From assembly GCF_018614415.1 (NCBI RefSeq), contig NZ_JAGGOO010000069.1, positions 1 through 64,000 of the forward strand: DNA of 64,000 bases. The letters are read 5' to 3'. How positions within the stretch are numbered: the stretch's first letter is position 1; every line of letters starts with the position of its first letter. The notes under the pieces were generated by a model that searched no databases, was not told where the DNA came from, and saw nothing but the letters and a program-made list of their open reading frames with translations. A program made the translations under genes and the position numbers. Source of the stretch: Streptomyces sp. ISL-12 (lineage in GTDB: Bacteria; Actinomycetota; Actinomycetes; Streptomycetales; Streptomycetaceae). Positions 49,787 to 57,162 of this stretch are shown here, piece by piece.

Positions 49787-49808
49787 GTCCGTAAACCGAC
49801 TCACGGAC
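49787..49808 (+). repeat. Intercistronic hairpin, family member 7
   Basis: GTCCGT, loop AAACCGACTC, ACGGAC, directly after the TAG of the KOW-like gene. Confidence 0.76.
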
Positions 49809-49832
49809 CTTCGACCACACCGAGGAGAGATC

Positions 49833-50288
49833 ATGTCCGACACTCAGACCCTGCGCTGCAAGATCAGCGACATCGGCTACGCGGAGGCGTACATCGACGA
49901 CGAGGGCGATGTCCGGCTGTCGATGGGAGGCACCTCCAGCCACATCTACACCGACCCTGCGGCGTTCCTGGCCTTCGCGCAGAGGGTGTGCGGCTCGTCG
50001 GCCGCGATCAACACGGACCCCGTCAAGGTCGGGGACTACGTTGAGGTCACGAAAGACCGCGACTGGACGTCGGAGGATGTCGGCAAGCGCGGGTGCCTCC
50101 TCTCCATCGACTCCGATGACATCCCGTACGAGGTCGATGGCGTCGGCTACGTGATGGAGGTCCGCAGGATCGACGCCCCTGCCTCCTCCGGCCGCGCCTC
50201 TCTCGTCACCCAGGCCCGCTCGGCGCTGGAAGGCACCGCCCCTTCGGCCGCGGACATCATCCGCCTGGCGGAGTTCCTCGCCGGCTAG
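49833..50288 (+). CDS. KOW/SH3-like phage protein, family member 4
   Basis: A 151-residue protein from ATG 49833 with GAGGAGAG upstream. A shortened paralogue of 49001: YTDPAAFLAFAQRVCG, one VGDYVEVTKDRDW module and the C-terminal ARSALEGTAPSAADIIRLAEFLAG. Separated from its paralogue only by a hairpin copy. Confidence 0.7.
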   Translation: MSDTQTLRCKISDIGYAEAYIDDEGDVRLSMGGTSSHIYTDPAAFLAFAQRVCGSSAAINTDPVKVGDYVEVTKDRDWTSEDVGKRGCLLSIDSDDIPYEVDGVGYVMEVRRIDAPASSGRASLVTQARSALEGTAPSAADIIRLAEFLAG

Positions 50289-50351
50289 GTCCGTAAAACG
50301 ACTCACGGAACTTTGCCGTCAGGGGTTGTGTCGCTCGACATATGTCTGTCA
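50288..50351 (+). repeat. 64-bp direct repeat, copy 1 (hairpin plus promoter/operator)
   Basis: Identical to 53170-53233. It contains the GTCCGT hairpin (50289-50310), a GCCGTCAGGGG segment, the operator TGTCGCTCGACA and CATATGTCTGTCA. Perfect identity over 64 bases between non-homologous genes points to recent duplication or strong selection. Confidence 0.9.
50329..50344 (+). promoter_or_regulatory. Operator palindrome TGTCG-CT-CGACA with CATATG
   Basis: Perfect dyad 50329-50340 overlapping CATATG (50339-50344), the position of CATAAC in the other promoters. Likely controls the gene at 50423. Confidence 0.6.
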
Positions 50352-50383
50352 TAGTCCTCTTACCGCAAGGCACTCACGCAAGC

Positions 50384-50407
50384 GGGGCGCTCCACACGGG
50401 GCGCCCC
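50384..50407 (+). terminator. Hairpin GGGGCGC...GCGCCCC
   Basis: A 7-bp GC stem 16 bases ahead of the next start codon; same type as 29060 and 40911. In a 5' leader it could act as an attenuator rather than an end-of-operon terminator. Confidence 0.55.
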
Positions 50408-50422
50408 AGGGGAGGGGACGAG

Positions 50423-50869
50423 ATGGACCGCACGGCGGAGATCGAGCAGAGCATCAACGAGTGGACCGAGGGACACCGTCACTGGCTCGCGACCGCAATT
50501 CGTGAGTGCGGCCACCACGCGATGTACTTCAACAAGTCCCGCGGCTTCTGCGTCTGCTGCCGCGCAGAGTCCGGGTTCGTCTCCCTGGAGGTGGCGCTCG
50601 AACTGGCCTTCCCGGAGGAGCAGAAGGCGGAGGAGGAACTCCTCGTCGAGGTCTACGCCCCGAACGGTCAGGTCGGTCACTTCGGCTTCTTCGGCGGTGG
50701 GCCGGCAACCCAGAGGCAGTCGGCTTACCTCCGCTACCTCCTCAGCCGCTACAAGGGCAACCCCCATGCCGAAGCGATCCGCGCGCACCTGAACCGGTGC
50801 CGGGAGTCAGAGAACGGGATCCGGGTTGCCGACGTCGCGCCGGCGATTGCGTTCCTCAAGTCGCTCTAG
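50423..50869 (+). CDS. Hypothetical protein with Cys/His cluster
   Basis: A 148-residue protein; ATG 50423 preceded by AGGGGAGGGG. IRECGHHAMYFNKSRGFCVCCRAESGF may bind one metal; the C-terminal half is helical (RQSAYLRYLLSRYKGNPHAEAIRAHLNRC). Not recognised. Confidence 0.65.
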   Translation: MDRTAEIEQSINEWTEGHRHWLATAIRECGHHAMYFNKSRGFCVCCRAESGFVSLEVALELAFPEEQKAEEELLVEVYAPNGQVGHFGFFGGGPATQRQSAYLRYLLSRYKGNPHAEAIRAHLNRCRESENGIRVADVAPAIAFLKSL

Positions 50870-50941
50870 CCGAAACGCCCTCCGGGGCGTCCGCGGGAGG
50901 TGGCCTACCCGCGCTGAGGATGGCAGGCCGTAGGAGGAGAG

Positions 50942-51124
50942 ATGGCGATGAGCAACAAGACGATGTTCCGATGGGCGGCGCTCAGCGTGGGTACTGGCGG
51001 AGTCACCGTCGGACTGATGATCTCGGGTCCCGTCGGATGGGCCCTGGTCGCGTTCGAGTGCTTCGTAGCGGGCCTGATCGTGCTCCTGACGTTCATCCCG
51101 GCGCGTCAGAGCGACGCCAAGTAG
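50942..51124 (+). CDS. Small two-helix membrane protein
   Basis: A 60-residue protein from ATG 50942 with AGGAGGAG upstream. Two hydrophobic helices (about 12-30 and 33-52) and a polar tail. Function unknown. Confidence 0.68.
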   Translation: MAMSNKTMFRWAALSVGTGGVTVGLMISGPVGWALVAFECFVAGLIVLLTFIPARQSDAK

Positions 51125-51130
51125 CAGTTC

Positions 51131-51207
51131 GCCCCGTCTAGGCATCGCCCGACCAACCCGGCACCCCCAGTGCCGGCGGGCGCGCGGTTCGAATCCGCGG
51201 CGGGGCA
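51131..51207 (+). tRNA. tRNA-like element without a normal D-arm
   Basis: Acceptor GCCCCGT/GCGGGGC (7 pairs with one G-U), discriminator A51207, and an ideal T-arm CGCGG TTCGAAT CCGCG. Instead of D and anticodon arms there is one long stem: CGCCCG/CGGGCG with a bulge, then CCGGCA/TGCCGG closing the loop CCCCCAG. If that were an anticodon loop it would read CCC (Gly) but with C at position 33. Begins 6 bases after one stop, in a short intergenic space. Confidence 0.5.
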
Positions 51208-51234
51208 CTCGAAGAACCCCGAGGAGGAGAGACG

Positions 51235-51390
51235 ATGCACAACTTCACCGTCGAGACCTACGACCACAGCAACGGGGAGGAGCAGGAGCAGACGTTCACC
51301 GACGTGGACGAGGCCGTTGCGGAGTTCAAGCGGCGCGCACTGCTGATGAGTGACTCGTTCTCCGTCGTGCTTCGCCGGGAGGTGGACTGA
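51235..51390 (+). CDS. Small hypothetical protein (51 residues)
   Basis: ATG 51235 preceded by GAGGAGGAGAG. FTVETYDHSNGEEQEQTFTDVDEAVAEFKRRALLMSD is a beta hairpin plus helix. Clear Shine-Dalgarno and operon context. Function unknown. Confidence 0.65.
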   Translation: MHNFTVETYDHSNGEEQEQTFTDVDEAVAEFKRRALLMSDSFSVVLRREVD

Positions 51391-51392
51391 CC

Positions 51393-51542
51393 ATGCGACG
51401 CAACCCCAACGACGACGCCATCCGCGCAGCCTTCGACCGGTTCCACACCACGGCGTCGACGTCCCGCAAGGCGGCCGTCGCCCAGCTCCACACCGACATG
51501 AAGCGCGCCGGGGGACCGGTGCCAGAGAAGGACGAGTCATGA
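51393..51542 (+). CDS. Small hypothetical protein (49 residues)
   Basis: ATG 51393, two bases after the previous stop and overlapping the next ATG (ATGA). Basic helix (DDAIRAAFDRFHTTASTSRKAAVAQLHTDM). Supported by gene packing; upstream GGGAGG serves as binding site. Confidence 0.6.
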   Translation: MRRNPNDDAIRAAFDRFHTTASTSRKAAVAQLHTDMKRAGGPVPEKDES

Positions 51543-52573
51543 TCTACGAACTCGCCGACGGCCTCCGCGTCGAGGCCGTCACCAACACGACCCACACCGA
51601 CTTCACCGCCTACCTCTTCGACCCGACCCGGCGCGTCCTCTCCACCTGGCGTCTCACGGGGGACGAGGCGGAGAGGTCCGTCCGCGCACTGGAGACCCTC
51701 GACGGCATCCGCTTCGAGCGGGAGTGCAACGGCGCGCCGCCAGCCACGTCGGCATCGCCCACCCTGAAGTACAAGGATGGTGACGTCGTGCACGTCGGCA
51801 GCGATGTGACCGGACAGCAGTGGGACATGACGGGTGTCGTCGCCTGGCTCTTCCCCGACAGCTCATACCCCTACGCTGTCGAGATCCCGGGAAGGTTCGG
51901 CTACGCCCGATTCGCGGCCGACGAGGTGTCGGAGCCGCTCGCCACCACGGGCCGCCCCTCCCGGCTCCCCTTCCGGGCCGGCCTCGTCGCTGCCTCCGTC
52001 ACCACCGTCGCAGCCATGGCGGTCGTCCTGGCCCCCGATGCTCAGGCGCCGGACTACCCACGCTTGAAGGACGTCGTCTCCGCCCCGGTCGTGACACCGT
52101 CGCCCGCCTCCCCGTCGCCGTACCGCCCGGAGCCGCGCGAGCCCCGGCAGACGACGCGGGATGAGGAGCGCAAGACACTGACGCCGACTCCGTCCCCGAC
52201 GATCGCCAAGCCGTCGAAGACCCCCGCCACGAAGCACCCCATCGCCCAGCCGCCTGCGGACATCCGCATCACCTTCTACCGTGACTGCACGGGCCACGCT
52301 CAGCAGTGCATCGACGCTGGCTCTCTGACGATGTACGCGGGCAACATCCTCGCTGGCCACAACTACGACGGCTACCAGTGGCTCTCCCGAGTCCCCGTCG
52401 GACGCACGGTCCGGGTCATCTCCGGCCCGCTCGCGGGGACGTACGAGGTCTACGACCACTACCGCATCAACCGCCAGGGCGGGGCCATCCCCGCCTTCCC
52501 TGGTAGCCCGGATCTCGTGCTCCAGAGCTGCGAGGGGGCGGGGACGGGGTTCAGCCTGCTGCGGAGGGCGTAG
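51539..52573 (+). CDS. Membrane-anchored sortase-like protein
   Basis: A 344-residue protein from ATG 51539. Cytoplasmic N-terminal part (1-140, two small beta domains), one membrane helix (146-166), Pro/Thr-rich external linker (168-240), then a C-terminal beta domain with LAGHNYDGYQW (His274), PDLVLQSCEG (Cys331) and LLRRA (Arg342/343). His, Cys after a VLQ strand, then Arg is the sortase triad order. Phage sortase-like genes are rare; a surface-modifying or exclusion role is inference. Confidence 0.62.
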   Translation: MIYELADGLRVEAVTNTTHTDFTAYLFDPTRRVLSTWRLTGDEAERSVRALETLDGIRFERECNGAPPATSASPTLKYKDGDVVHVGSDVTGQQWDMTGVVAWLFPDSSYPYAVEIPGRFGYARFAADEVSEPLATTGRPSRLPFRAGLVAASVTTVAAMAVVLAPDAQAPDYPRLKDVVSAPVVTPSPASPSPYRPEPREPRQTTRDEERKTLTPTPSPTIAKPSKTPATKHPIAQPPADIRITFYRDCTGHAQQCIDAGSLTMYAGNILAGHNYDGYQWLSRVPVGRTVRVISGPLAGTYEVYDHYRINRQGGAIPAFPGSPDLVLQSCEGAGTGFSLLRRA

Positions 52574-52577
52574 AAGC

Positions 52578-52593
52578 GTCAGTCGACTGACGG
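52578..52593. repeat. Palindrome CGTCAGTCGACTGACG
   Basis: A perfect 16-bp dyad four bases after the sortase-like gene stop. It takes the place of the intercistronic hairpin found at this position elsewhere and keeps the central CGACT. Confidence 0.6.
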
Positions 52594-52598
52594 ATCTC

Positions 52599-52627
52599 CC
52601 CCAGGGAGTTGTGGTGGTCGACATAAC
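52599..52627 (+). promoter_or_regulatory. Promoter-like block ending GTCGACATAAC
   Basis: GTTGTGGTGGTCGACATAACTGTGTCAGG resembles the end of the 64-bp repeats and CATAAC (52622-52627) of the other promoters; the operator dyad is degraded on its left half. Precedes the gene at 52676. Confidence 0.5.
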
Positions 52628-52675
52628 TGTGTCAGGACGAAGGCACAGCGTAAGGAACTAGCGGAGGAGAACGAC

Positions 52676-53161
52676 ATGACGGACATCGACTTTGAGAACG
52701 CCGCCCGATGCGTCGCCCGTTACGAGGCGCTCCGCAAGGCCGTGCGCGCTCGCAAGTACACCGACCGCCCCGGCGCGGACTGGAGCCTCTCGTCCTGCGC
52801 GGAGCTGCCGGAGTACTACTACGGCCGCAACAAGGTGATGATCTCCTCCACGGAGGACGGGAACGCCTTCGAGGTCCTCGTCTTCAACCGGGGTCGTCAG
52901 GTCCACAGCAAGGCGTACAAGACGATCGACGCGGCGTTCCGCAACGGCGAGAAGTTCGCCGACGTTGAGTACCCGGCGCCGGCACCGAAGGTGGAGGAGC
53001 CGACGGCGGAAGAAACCGTCGAGAATGCGTCGGTCGTCGAGGAGTCGTCTACGGTGACCGCAGCCGTTGAGAGCCTGGACGAGGACGTCACCACGCCTGC
53101 GACCTACTTCGACCCGGAGCTGTCCTACTTCGCCGACGGGACGTCCGTCGTCATGCGCTGA
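52676..53161 (+). CDS. Hypothetical protein
   Basis: A 161-residue protein from ATG 52676 with GGAGGAG upstream. Helical N-terminus (ENAARCVARYEALRKAVRARKY), central beta hairpins, then an acidic Glu/Val-rich tail. Not recognised; flanked by two promoter blocks, so it is a single-gene unit. Confidence 0.65.
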   Translation: MTDIDFENAARCVARYEALRKAVRARKYTDRPGADWSLSSCAELPEYYYGRNKVMISSTEDGNAFEVLVFNRGRQVHSKAYKTIDAAFRNGEKFADVEYPAPAPKVEEPTAEETVENASVVEESSTVTAAVESLDEDVTTPATYFDPELSYFADGTSVVMR

Positions 53162-53169
53162 TCGCCGAA

Positions 53170-53233
53170 GGTCCGTAAAACGACTCACGGAACTTTGCCG
53201 TCAGGGGTTGTGTCGCTCGACATATGTCTGTCA
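53170..53233 (+). repeat. 64-bp direct repeat, copy 2 (hairpin plus promoter/operator)
   Basis: Identical to 50288-50351: hairpin 53171-53192, operator TGTCGCTCGACA at 53211-53222 and CATATG at 53221-53226. After the repeat the sequences differ but both soon contain GCAAGGCACTCACG. Confidence 0.9.
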
Positions 53234-53271
53234 GGATACGAGTAACGCAAGGCACTCACGGAGGGAACACC

Positions 53272-54093
53272 ATGAAGCGCGAGACCTACAAGGGCCGGAA
53301 GATCAAGGTCGTCGCTGGCCGTGGCGCTGACTGGGGGTACACCCGCATCACCCTGAACGGCGTCGACATGGGCAAGTGGACGCAGAGCGAGGACGAGGCG
53401 CTCCGGTCCACCCGCGGCACCATCGACCACGCGGACGAGGTCGGCGCCTCCAGCGGTCGCTACAGCGCCGAGTGGTACGCCCCCGGTACCTACGAGTTGT
53501 GCGACGAGGGACACGCGAAGGAGATCGGTGGCGAGTGCGGGCACCACTACTGCATCGCGCAGCGCGCGGCAGCCTCTCCGGTCGTCGACGAGCCGGCGGA
53601 GGAAACACCCGTCGAGCGGTACAAGCACATGTCGTTCGCGCTGTCCACTCTGAAGCGCATCCACCCGGACGAGCGCACCGCAGAGCAGCGCGAGGAGATC
53701 CGTACGCTGAACGCCGACCTGACGGAGCTGCTTTCCACTCCGCCAGCGGGTTACGCCGTGCCGAAGGCCGTGTCCGACCTGTTGTCCTTCGCGGAGGCGC
53801 ACGGGTGGCGCACGTCGGCCCTGTGGACGGCGCCGGGGTACGAGGGAGAGCCCTTCCTGAACGTCCAGGTCGGCAGGCTCGTCCCCGTCAACGAGAGGGG
53901 GAACTACCGGGGCGACCGCTGGATGTACAGCCTCACGTGGCACTCGCGCGACTGCGCTCCGGGCAAGGTCCGTCGCTTCGGCCAAGGGACGGCTGTGACG
54001 CCGGACAACCCTGCGACGCGCGGCGCTCCGTCGGTCAATGCCATACGCGAAGTGATCGCGGAGAACTCCGAGAGCGTCAGCGTCGCCGCTTAG
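53272..54093 (+). CDS. Hypothetical protein with Cys/His cluster
   Basis: A 273-residue protein; ATG 53272 with GGAGGG upstream. N-terminal KRETYKGRKIKVVAGRGADWGYTRITLNG is a beta sheet; YELCDEGHAKEIGGECGHHYCIAQR looks like a zinc site (about 79-103); a helical middle and a second beta part follow. Function unknown. Last gene before the copied terminator. Confidence 0.65.
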   Translation: MKRETYKGRKIKVVAGRGADWGYTRITLNGVDMGKWTQSEDEALRSTRGTIDHADEVGASSGRYSAEWYAPGTYELCDEGHAKEIGGECGHHYCIAQRAAASPVVDEPAEETPVERYKHMSFALSTLKRIHPDERTAEQREEIRTLNADLTELLSTPPAGYAVPKAVSDLLSFAEAHGWRTSALWTAPGYEGEPFLNVQVGRLVPVNERGNYRGDRWMYSLTWHSRDCAPGKVRRFGQGTAVTPDNPATRGAPSVNAIREVIAENSESVSVAA

Positions 54094-54107
54094 CCGGAGC
54101 CCCACGC

Positions 54108-54137
54108 GAGCCCCTGTCAATTCCGGTGACAGGGGCT
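54108..54137. terminator. Terminator, repeat of the one at 1563
   Basis: GAGCCCCTGTCA, loop ATTCCGG, TGACAGGGGCTC; a 33-base match to 1563-1595. Using the same terminator at both ends of the visible phage DNA ties the two regions to one genome. Confidence 0.85.
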
Positions 54138-54178
54138 CCGGTTCACCACTCACAACTCACGCACACTCACGAGGAGCC

Positions 54179-54811
54179 ATGAGAACACTCCGCCGGCTTG
54201 ACCCCCTCCTGATCCAAGCCGTCATCGCAGCCGCACTCTCCTTCGCGCACATCCACGACATCGCGGAGGCCGCGGGTCAGACGGGATGGAAGGCGTGGGC
54301 CTACCCCGTGTCCGTGGACGTCCTCCTCGTCATGGCCTGGAAGCGGCTCCGGGAGGCGGAGGAGGGTGAGCCCACGTCGGCTCCGCGGCTGTGGTTCTGG
54401 CTCTCCCTCGCGGCGTCCATGAGCGCCAACGTCGCCACGGCCGGCGTCATCGACCTGGAGCACCCCCCGGCGATGCTCCGCGTCCTCGTCGCTGCCTGGC
54501 CCGTGTTGGCGTTCTTCGGTGGATCGCTGCTCGTCCACTCGCGCAAGGCACCCACGGAGGAGCCGCCGGAGGCCGCTGGAGAGCCGGAGACGGAGCCGAT
54601 GGAGGAAGGAACCCCGGAGCCCGTGGCGGAGCCTCCTGCGCCCACCCTGGCAACCTACGCGGAGGCTGCGGCCATCGCAGGAGTGACCGACACGACGATC
54701 CGCGGCGCCGCCAACGGTGGCCGGCTCGTCAAGTACCAGACCAACGAAGGGCCGCGCGTCGACCTCGACCAGGTCCGTAAGGTCTACAACAAGCGCCCTG
54801 TGGGCGCGTGA
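54179..54811 (+). CDS. DUF2637-like membrane protein fused to an excisionase-type HTH
   Basis: A 210-residue protein from ATG 54179 with GAGGAG upstream. Residues 10-125 have four hydrophobic helices with the FAHIHDIAEAAG...WKAWAYPVSVDVLLVMAWKR signature of DUF2637, common on Streptomyces integrative elements. After an acidic linker, residues 160-205 (YAEAAAIAGVTDTTIRGAANGGRLV) form a MerR/excisionase-like helix-turn-helix. Membrane tethering of DNA or a transfer-related role are possibilities. Confidence 0.75.
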   Translation: MRTLRRLDPLLIQAVIAAALSFAHIHDIAEAAGQTGWKAWAYPVSVDVLLVMAWKRLREAEEGEPTSAPRLWFWLSLAASMSANVATAGVIDLEHPPAMLRVLVAAWPVLAFFGGSLLVHSRKAPTEEPPEAAGEPETEPMEEGTPEPVAEPPAPTLATYAEAAAIAGVTDTTIRGAANGGRLVKYQTNEGPRVDLDQVRKVYNKRPVGA

Positions 54812-54821
54812 AGGAGAGATC

Positions 54822-55115
54822 ATGCCGACGAGCAATGTAACGACCGTCAAGGGCGGCAATCGCACCGAAACTGACGTAACCGTCGAGGACGGCGAGATTC
54901 AGGTGTCTGCATACGCGGGTGATTACGCGCCTGCGACGTCCGCCTACCACACTCCCGCGCAGGCCCGCGAACTCGCTGCCACTCTCCTCCGTGCAGCCGA
55001 CGAGGCGGAGGGGGTGCCGCATCTGCCAGACGTGATCAAGAAGTTCATGGACGAGCACCCCGGATGGTCGCCGACCGGTCGTCAACTGAGCGACTGGAAG
55101 CCCCCGATGCAGTAA
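54822..55115 (+). CDS. Small hypothetical protein
   Basis: A 97-residue protein from ATG 54822 with AGGAGAG upstream. IQVSAYAGDYAPATSAYHTPAQARELAATLLRAADEAEG has the strand-helix ending also seen at 28660 and 49001. Last gene clearly in phage style before the DUF397/XRE pair. Confidence 0.65.
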   Translation: MPTSNVTTVKGGNRTETDVTVEDGEIQVSAYAGDYAPATSAYHTPAQARELAATLLRAADEAEGVPHLPDVIKKFMDEHPGWSPTGRQLSDWKPPMQ

Positions 55116-55122
55116 CCACCAC

Positions 55123-55156
55123 GAAGGCCCCCGCCATCAGGCAGGGGCCTTCTTTG
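55123..55156. terminator. Bidirectional terminator
   Basis: GAAGGCCCC...GGGGCCTTC stem with T-run, between convergent genes ending at 55115 (+) and 55171 (-). Marks the end of the recognisable phage operons. Confidence 0.82.
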
Positions 55157-55170
55157 CGTTGTGGGCTAGG

Positions 55171-55383
55171 TCAGACGTCGCCGCGCTTCAGGGCGTCGAC
55201 GAACACGCCCCAGTGGGTGTCACCGAAGACGAGCGCCGGGCCGGCGGGCATCTTCGAGTCGCGCACGGGCAGAGCCGCGGGGACGGCGCCGTAAGCGACC
55301 TCGACACAGTCCCCCTGGTTGCCGCTGTACGTGGACTTGGTCCAGGCGAAGTTGGACGCGGAGGAGTCGGGAATGATCATCAT
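55171..55383 (-). CDS. DUF397 protein
   Basis: A 70-residue protein starting at 55383. FAWTKSTYSGNQGDCVEVAYG and VRDSKMPAGPALVFGDTHWGVFVDALK define DUF397, encoded beside XRE regulators throughout Streptomyces. In related systems (BldB/AbaA-like and toxin-antitoxin-like pairs) it partners the regulator. Overlaps the regulator stop by one base. Confidence 0.92.
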   Translation of the reverse strand: MMIIPDSSASNFAWTKSTYSGNQGDCVEVAYGAVPAALPVRDSKMPAGPALVFGDTHWGVFVDALKRGDV

Positions 55384-56273
55384 CAGATGCTGTCCTTCAG
55401 TCGTTCTATGAGGTCGGCCGATTCGTCGAAGGGCATCGCCGCCGCGCGTAGCCGCTCGAAGGCGCTGCCGTATCGACTTACTTCCGGATGATCCTCGACG
55501 TACAGGGCATTCGTCAGGTTCTCCAGGTAGACGACGTCGAGATCTGCCGTCTCCGGGAAGCCGAACAGCACGAAGCTACCCATCAGCCCCACATGCGGTG
55601 AGGCGTCGAGCGGAAGCACCTGTATCGAGACATTCGGAAGCTCTTGTCGGTCGAGCAGCGATTGGAGCTGCTCCTTCATGACCTTTGGTTGGCTCTTCAC
55701 CCGCGGGTGGAGCGCAGCCTCATGGATGACGGCCCACAGCTCCAGCGGCTCTGGGCGGGTGAGGACCGACTGACGGGCCATGCGCACCTCTGCCAGGCGG
55801 TTGACCTCGTCGGCCGTCGACGTCATGCCCGTCGCGCTCAGGGTGGCGCGCGCATAGGCGACTGTCTGAAGGAGCCCCGGAATGAGCGTGGACTGATACG
55901 AGCGCATCGACTGCGCGTCAGCCTCCAGGCTGATCAAGTCCGCGTACGCTGGGGAGATCAAGTCTTTGTATGTCTGCCACCACCCGCGCCGGCTGCCGTG
56001 CCGGGCGATGGAGCGGAGGACGGTGCGGAGGGCTTCGTCCTCAACATTGTAGAGGTTCAGCAGCGCGTCAAGGTCGTCGGGCTTGATCCCGAGGCGGCCC
56101 AGCTCGACGCGACCGATCTTGGATTCCGGCATCGACGTACGTGCAGCAACGTCTTCAAGTTTCAGCCCCTGGGCGACTCGCAACTGACGCAGCTTCGCCC
56201 CAAGTTGCCGCTTGCGCACTGTTGGCTCACCCACTGCGCCCACTTGTCCCCCATCCTCTGGTCTCTTCGCCAT
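55383..56273 (-). CDS. XRE helix-turn-helix regulator with DUF5753
   Basis: A 296-residue protein. HTH at about 25-70 (LGAKLRQLRVAQGLKLEDVAARTSMPESKIGRVE), then the DUF5753 ligand-like domain (SLEADAQSMRSYQSTLIPGLLQT...LPLDASPHVGLMGSFVLFGFPE). Co-transcribed with DUF397. May be resident host DNA or element cargo; it is not similar to phage CI-type repressors. Confidence 0.92.
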   Translation of the reverse strand: MAKRPEDGGQVGAVGEPTVRKRQLGAKLRQLRVAQGLKLEDVAARTSMPESKIGRVELGRLGIKPDDLDALLNLYNVEDEALRTVLRSIARHGSRRGWWQTYKDLISPAYADLISLEADAQSMRSYQSTLIPGLLQTVAYARATLSATGMTSTADEVNRLAEVRMARQSVLTRPEPLELWAVIHEAALHPRVKSQPKVMKEQLQSLLDRQELPNVSIQVLPLDASPHVGLMGSFVLFGFPETADLDVVYLENLTNALYVEDHPEVSRYGSAFERLRAAAMPFDESADLIERLKDSI

Positions 56274-56337
56274 CTTCCCGCCGCTGGGGCGGTACGGCTA
56301 CACAGCCTCCCACAGTCGGAGAGGCGGAGAGTGATCA

Positions 56338-56379
56338 GACTGCTTTTTTGCAGTCATCGACTGCCCACTTGCAATTGCA
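56338..56379. promoter_or_regulatory. Palindromes in the XRE upstream region
   Basis: GACTGC-TTTTTT-GCAGTC (56338-56355) and TGCAATTGCA (56370-56379) lie in the 207-base space between the divergent regulator gene and the gene at 56481. They are candidates for autoregulation by the XRE protein. Confidence 0.45.
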
Positions 56380-56480
56380 GTGCGGGGCCGACACACTTGA
56401 AGTGCCATTCCGCACACGGCACGTGACGAAATGCGCTTTAGTGCAGTTGTGCCGTGTGCTCGACCTAGGGAGGTGCAGGG

Positions 56481-56702
56481 ATGGCGTTAGAGACAGTGAT
56501 CCGGAAACCGGTTCAGCTCACTGACCCCTTGGCGCGACGAGTCGAACCGGTACCCGGCTGCCGGCAGTGTGCGTCTCTGTTCCGTCGATTGACGGAGGCG
56601 GAGGACCCTCGGCGTCCTGAGTTCAATCCCTCCCGAGCGTCGGATCTACGGGTGTGGATTTCCCGGCACCCTCACGAGGGGGATCAGGAGGGAAAGACGT
56701 GA
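56481..56702 (+). CDS. Small protein next to the XRE gene
   Basis: A 73-residue protein from ATG 56481 with GGGAGG upstream. CRQCASLFRRLTEAEDPRRPEFNPSRASDLRVWISRHPHE is typical of small genes divergent from XRE/DUF397 pairs in Streptomyces. Function unknown; it overlaps the next GTG. Confidence 0.78.
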   Translation: MALETVIRKPVQLTDPLARRVEPVPGCRQCASLFRRLTEAEDPRRPEFNPSRASDLRVWISRHPHEGDQEGKT

Positions 56703-56920
56703 GCAACACGCCGGCCGTCGGGACGGTCATGTTCGACACGGCCCGGAACCGCGTAGGGGAGTACCGGGACCGGGTCGGCACGCGCGTCTACCTCCGTCCC
56801 GTCGGGGGTGGGAAGGAATGGACCGCCGACCCGAAGTACGTTCGGGAGGCGACGTCCGTGGAGATGCTGTCCGTCCGCGTGGCGAAAGCCAACGCGCGTT
56901 CCCGCGGGGAGATCTCGTGA
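56699..56920 (+). CDS. Small hypothetical Streptomyces protein
   Basis: A 73-residue protein from GTG 56699 with GGAGGG upstream. AVGTVMFDTARNRVGEYRDRVGTRVYLRPVGGGKEW is a compact beta fold recurring beside XRE genes. Coupled to both neighbours. Confidence 0.75.
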   Translation: MSNTPAVGTVMFDTARNRVGEYRDRVGTRVYLRPVGGGKEWTADPKYVREATSVEMLSVRVAKANARSRGEIS

Positions 56921-57162
56921 CTGTTGAGCAGTTCCCGCTGATACACGTCAACCAGACGCTGAACGACCTGCCCACTGTGAAGTACGTCGGGTGCATGCAG
57001 TGCATTGAGTTGGCGCAGATCACCGACGGCGTGAACCCCGTCGAGTGGGCCAAGGCGCACACAGTCCGGCAGCCATGGCACACGACGTTCCGCATCACGT
57101 CCACGGTGGACTTCAGCGTTACGCGGGACATGCGACTCCCGGTCGATCCCGTCGCCCCCTAG
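56917..57162 (+). CDS. DUF7848-like small protein
   Basis: An 81-residue protein from GTG 56917. VKYVGCMQCIELAQ...NPVEWAKAHTVRQPWHTTFRITST has a Cys pair and a His/Trp motif seen in small Streptomyces proteins near XRE regulators. Role unknown. Confidence 0.72.
   Translation: MTVEQFPLIHVNQTLNDLPTVKYVGCMQCIELAQITDGVNPVEWAKAHTVRQPWHTTFRITSTVDFSVTRDMRLPVDPVAP

Noticed and set aside
55171..56273. XRE/DUF397 pair as the phage immunity repressor
   Set aside because: The regulator has the DUF5753 architecture of Streptomyces chromosomal pairs, and its upstream palindromes differ from the TGTCG-NN-CGACA sites.
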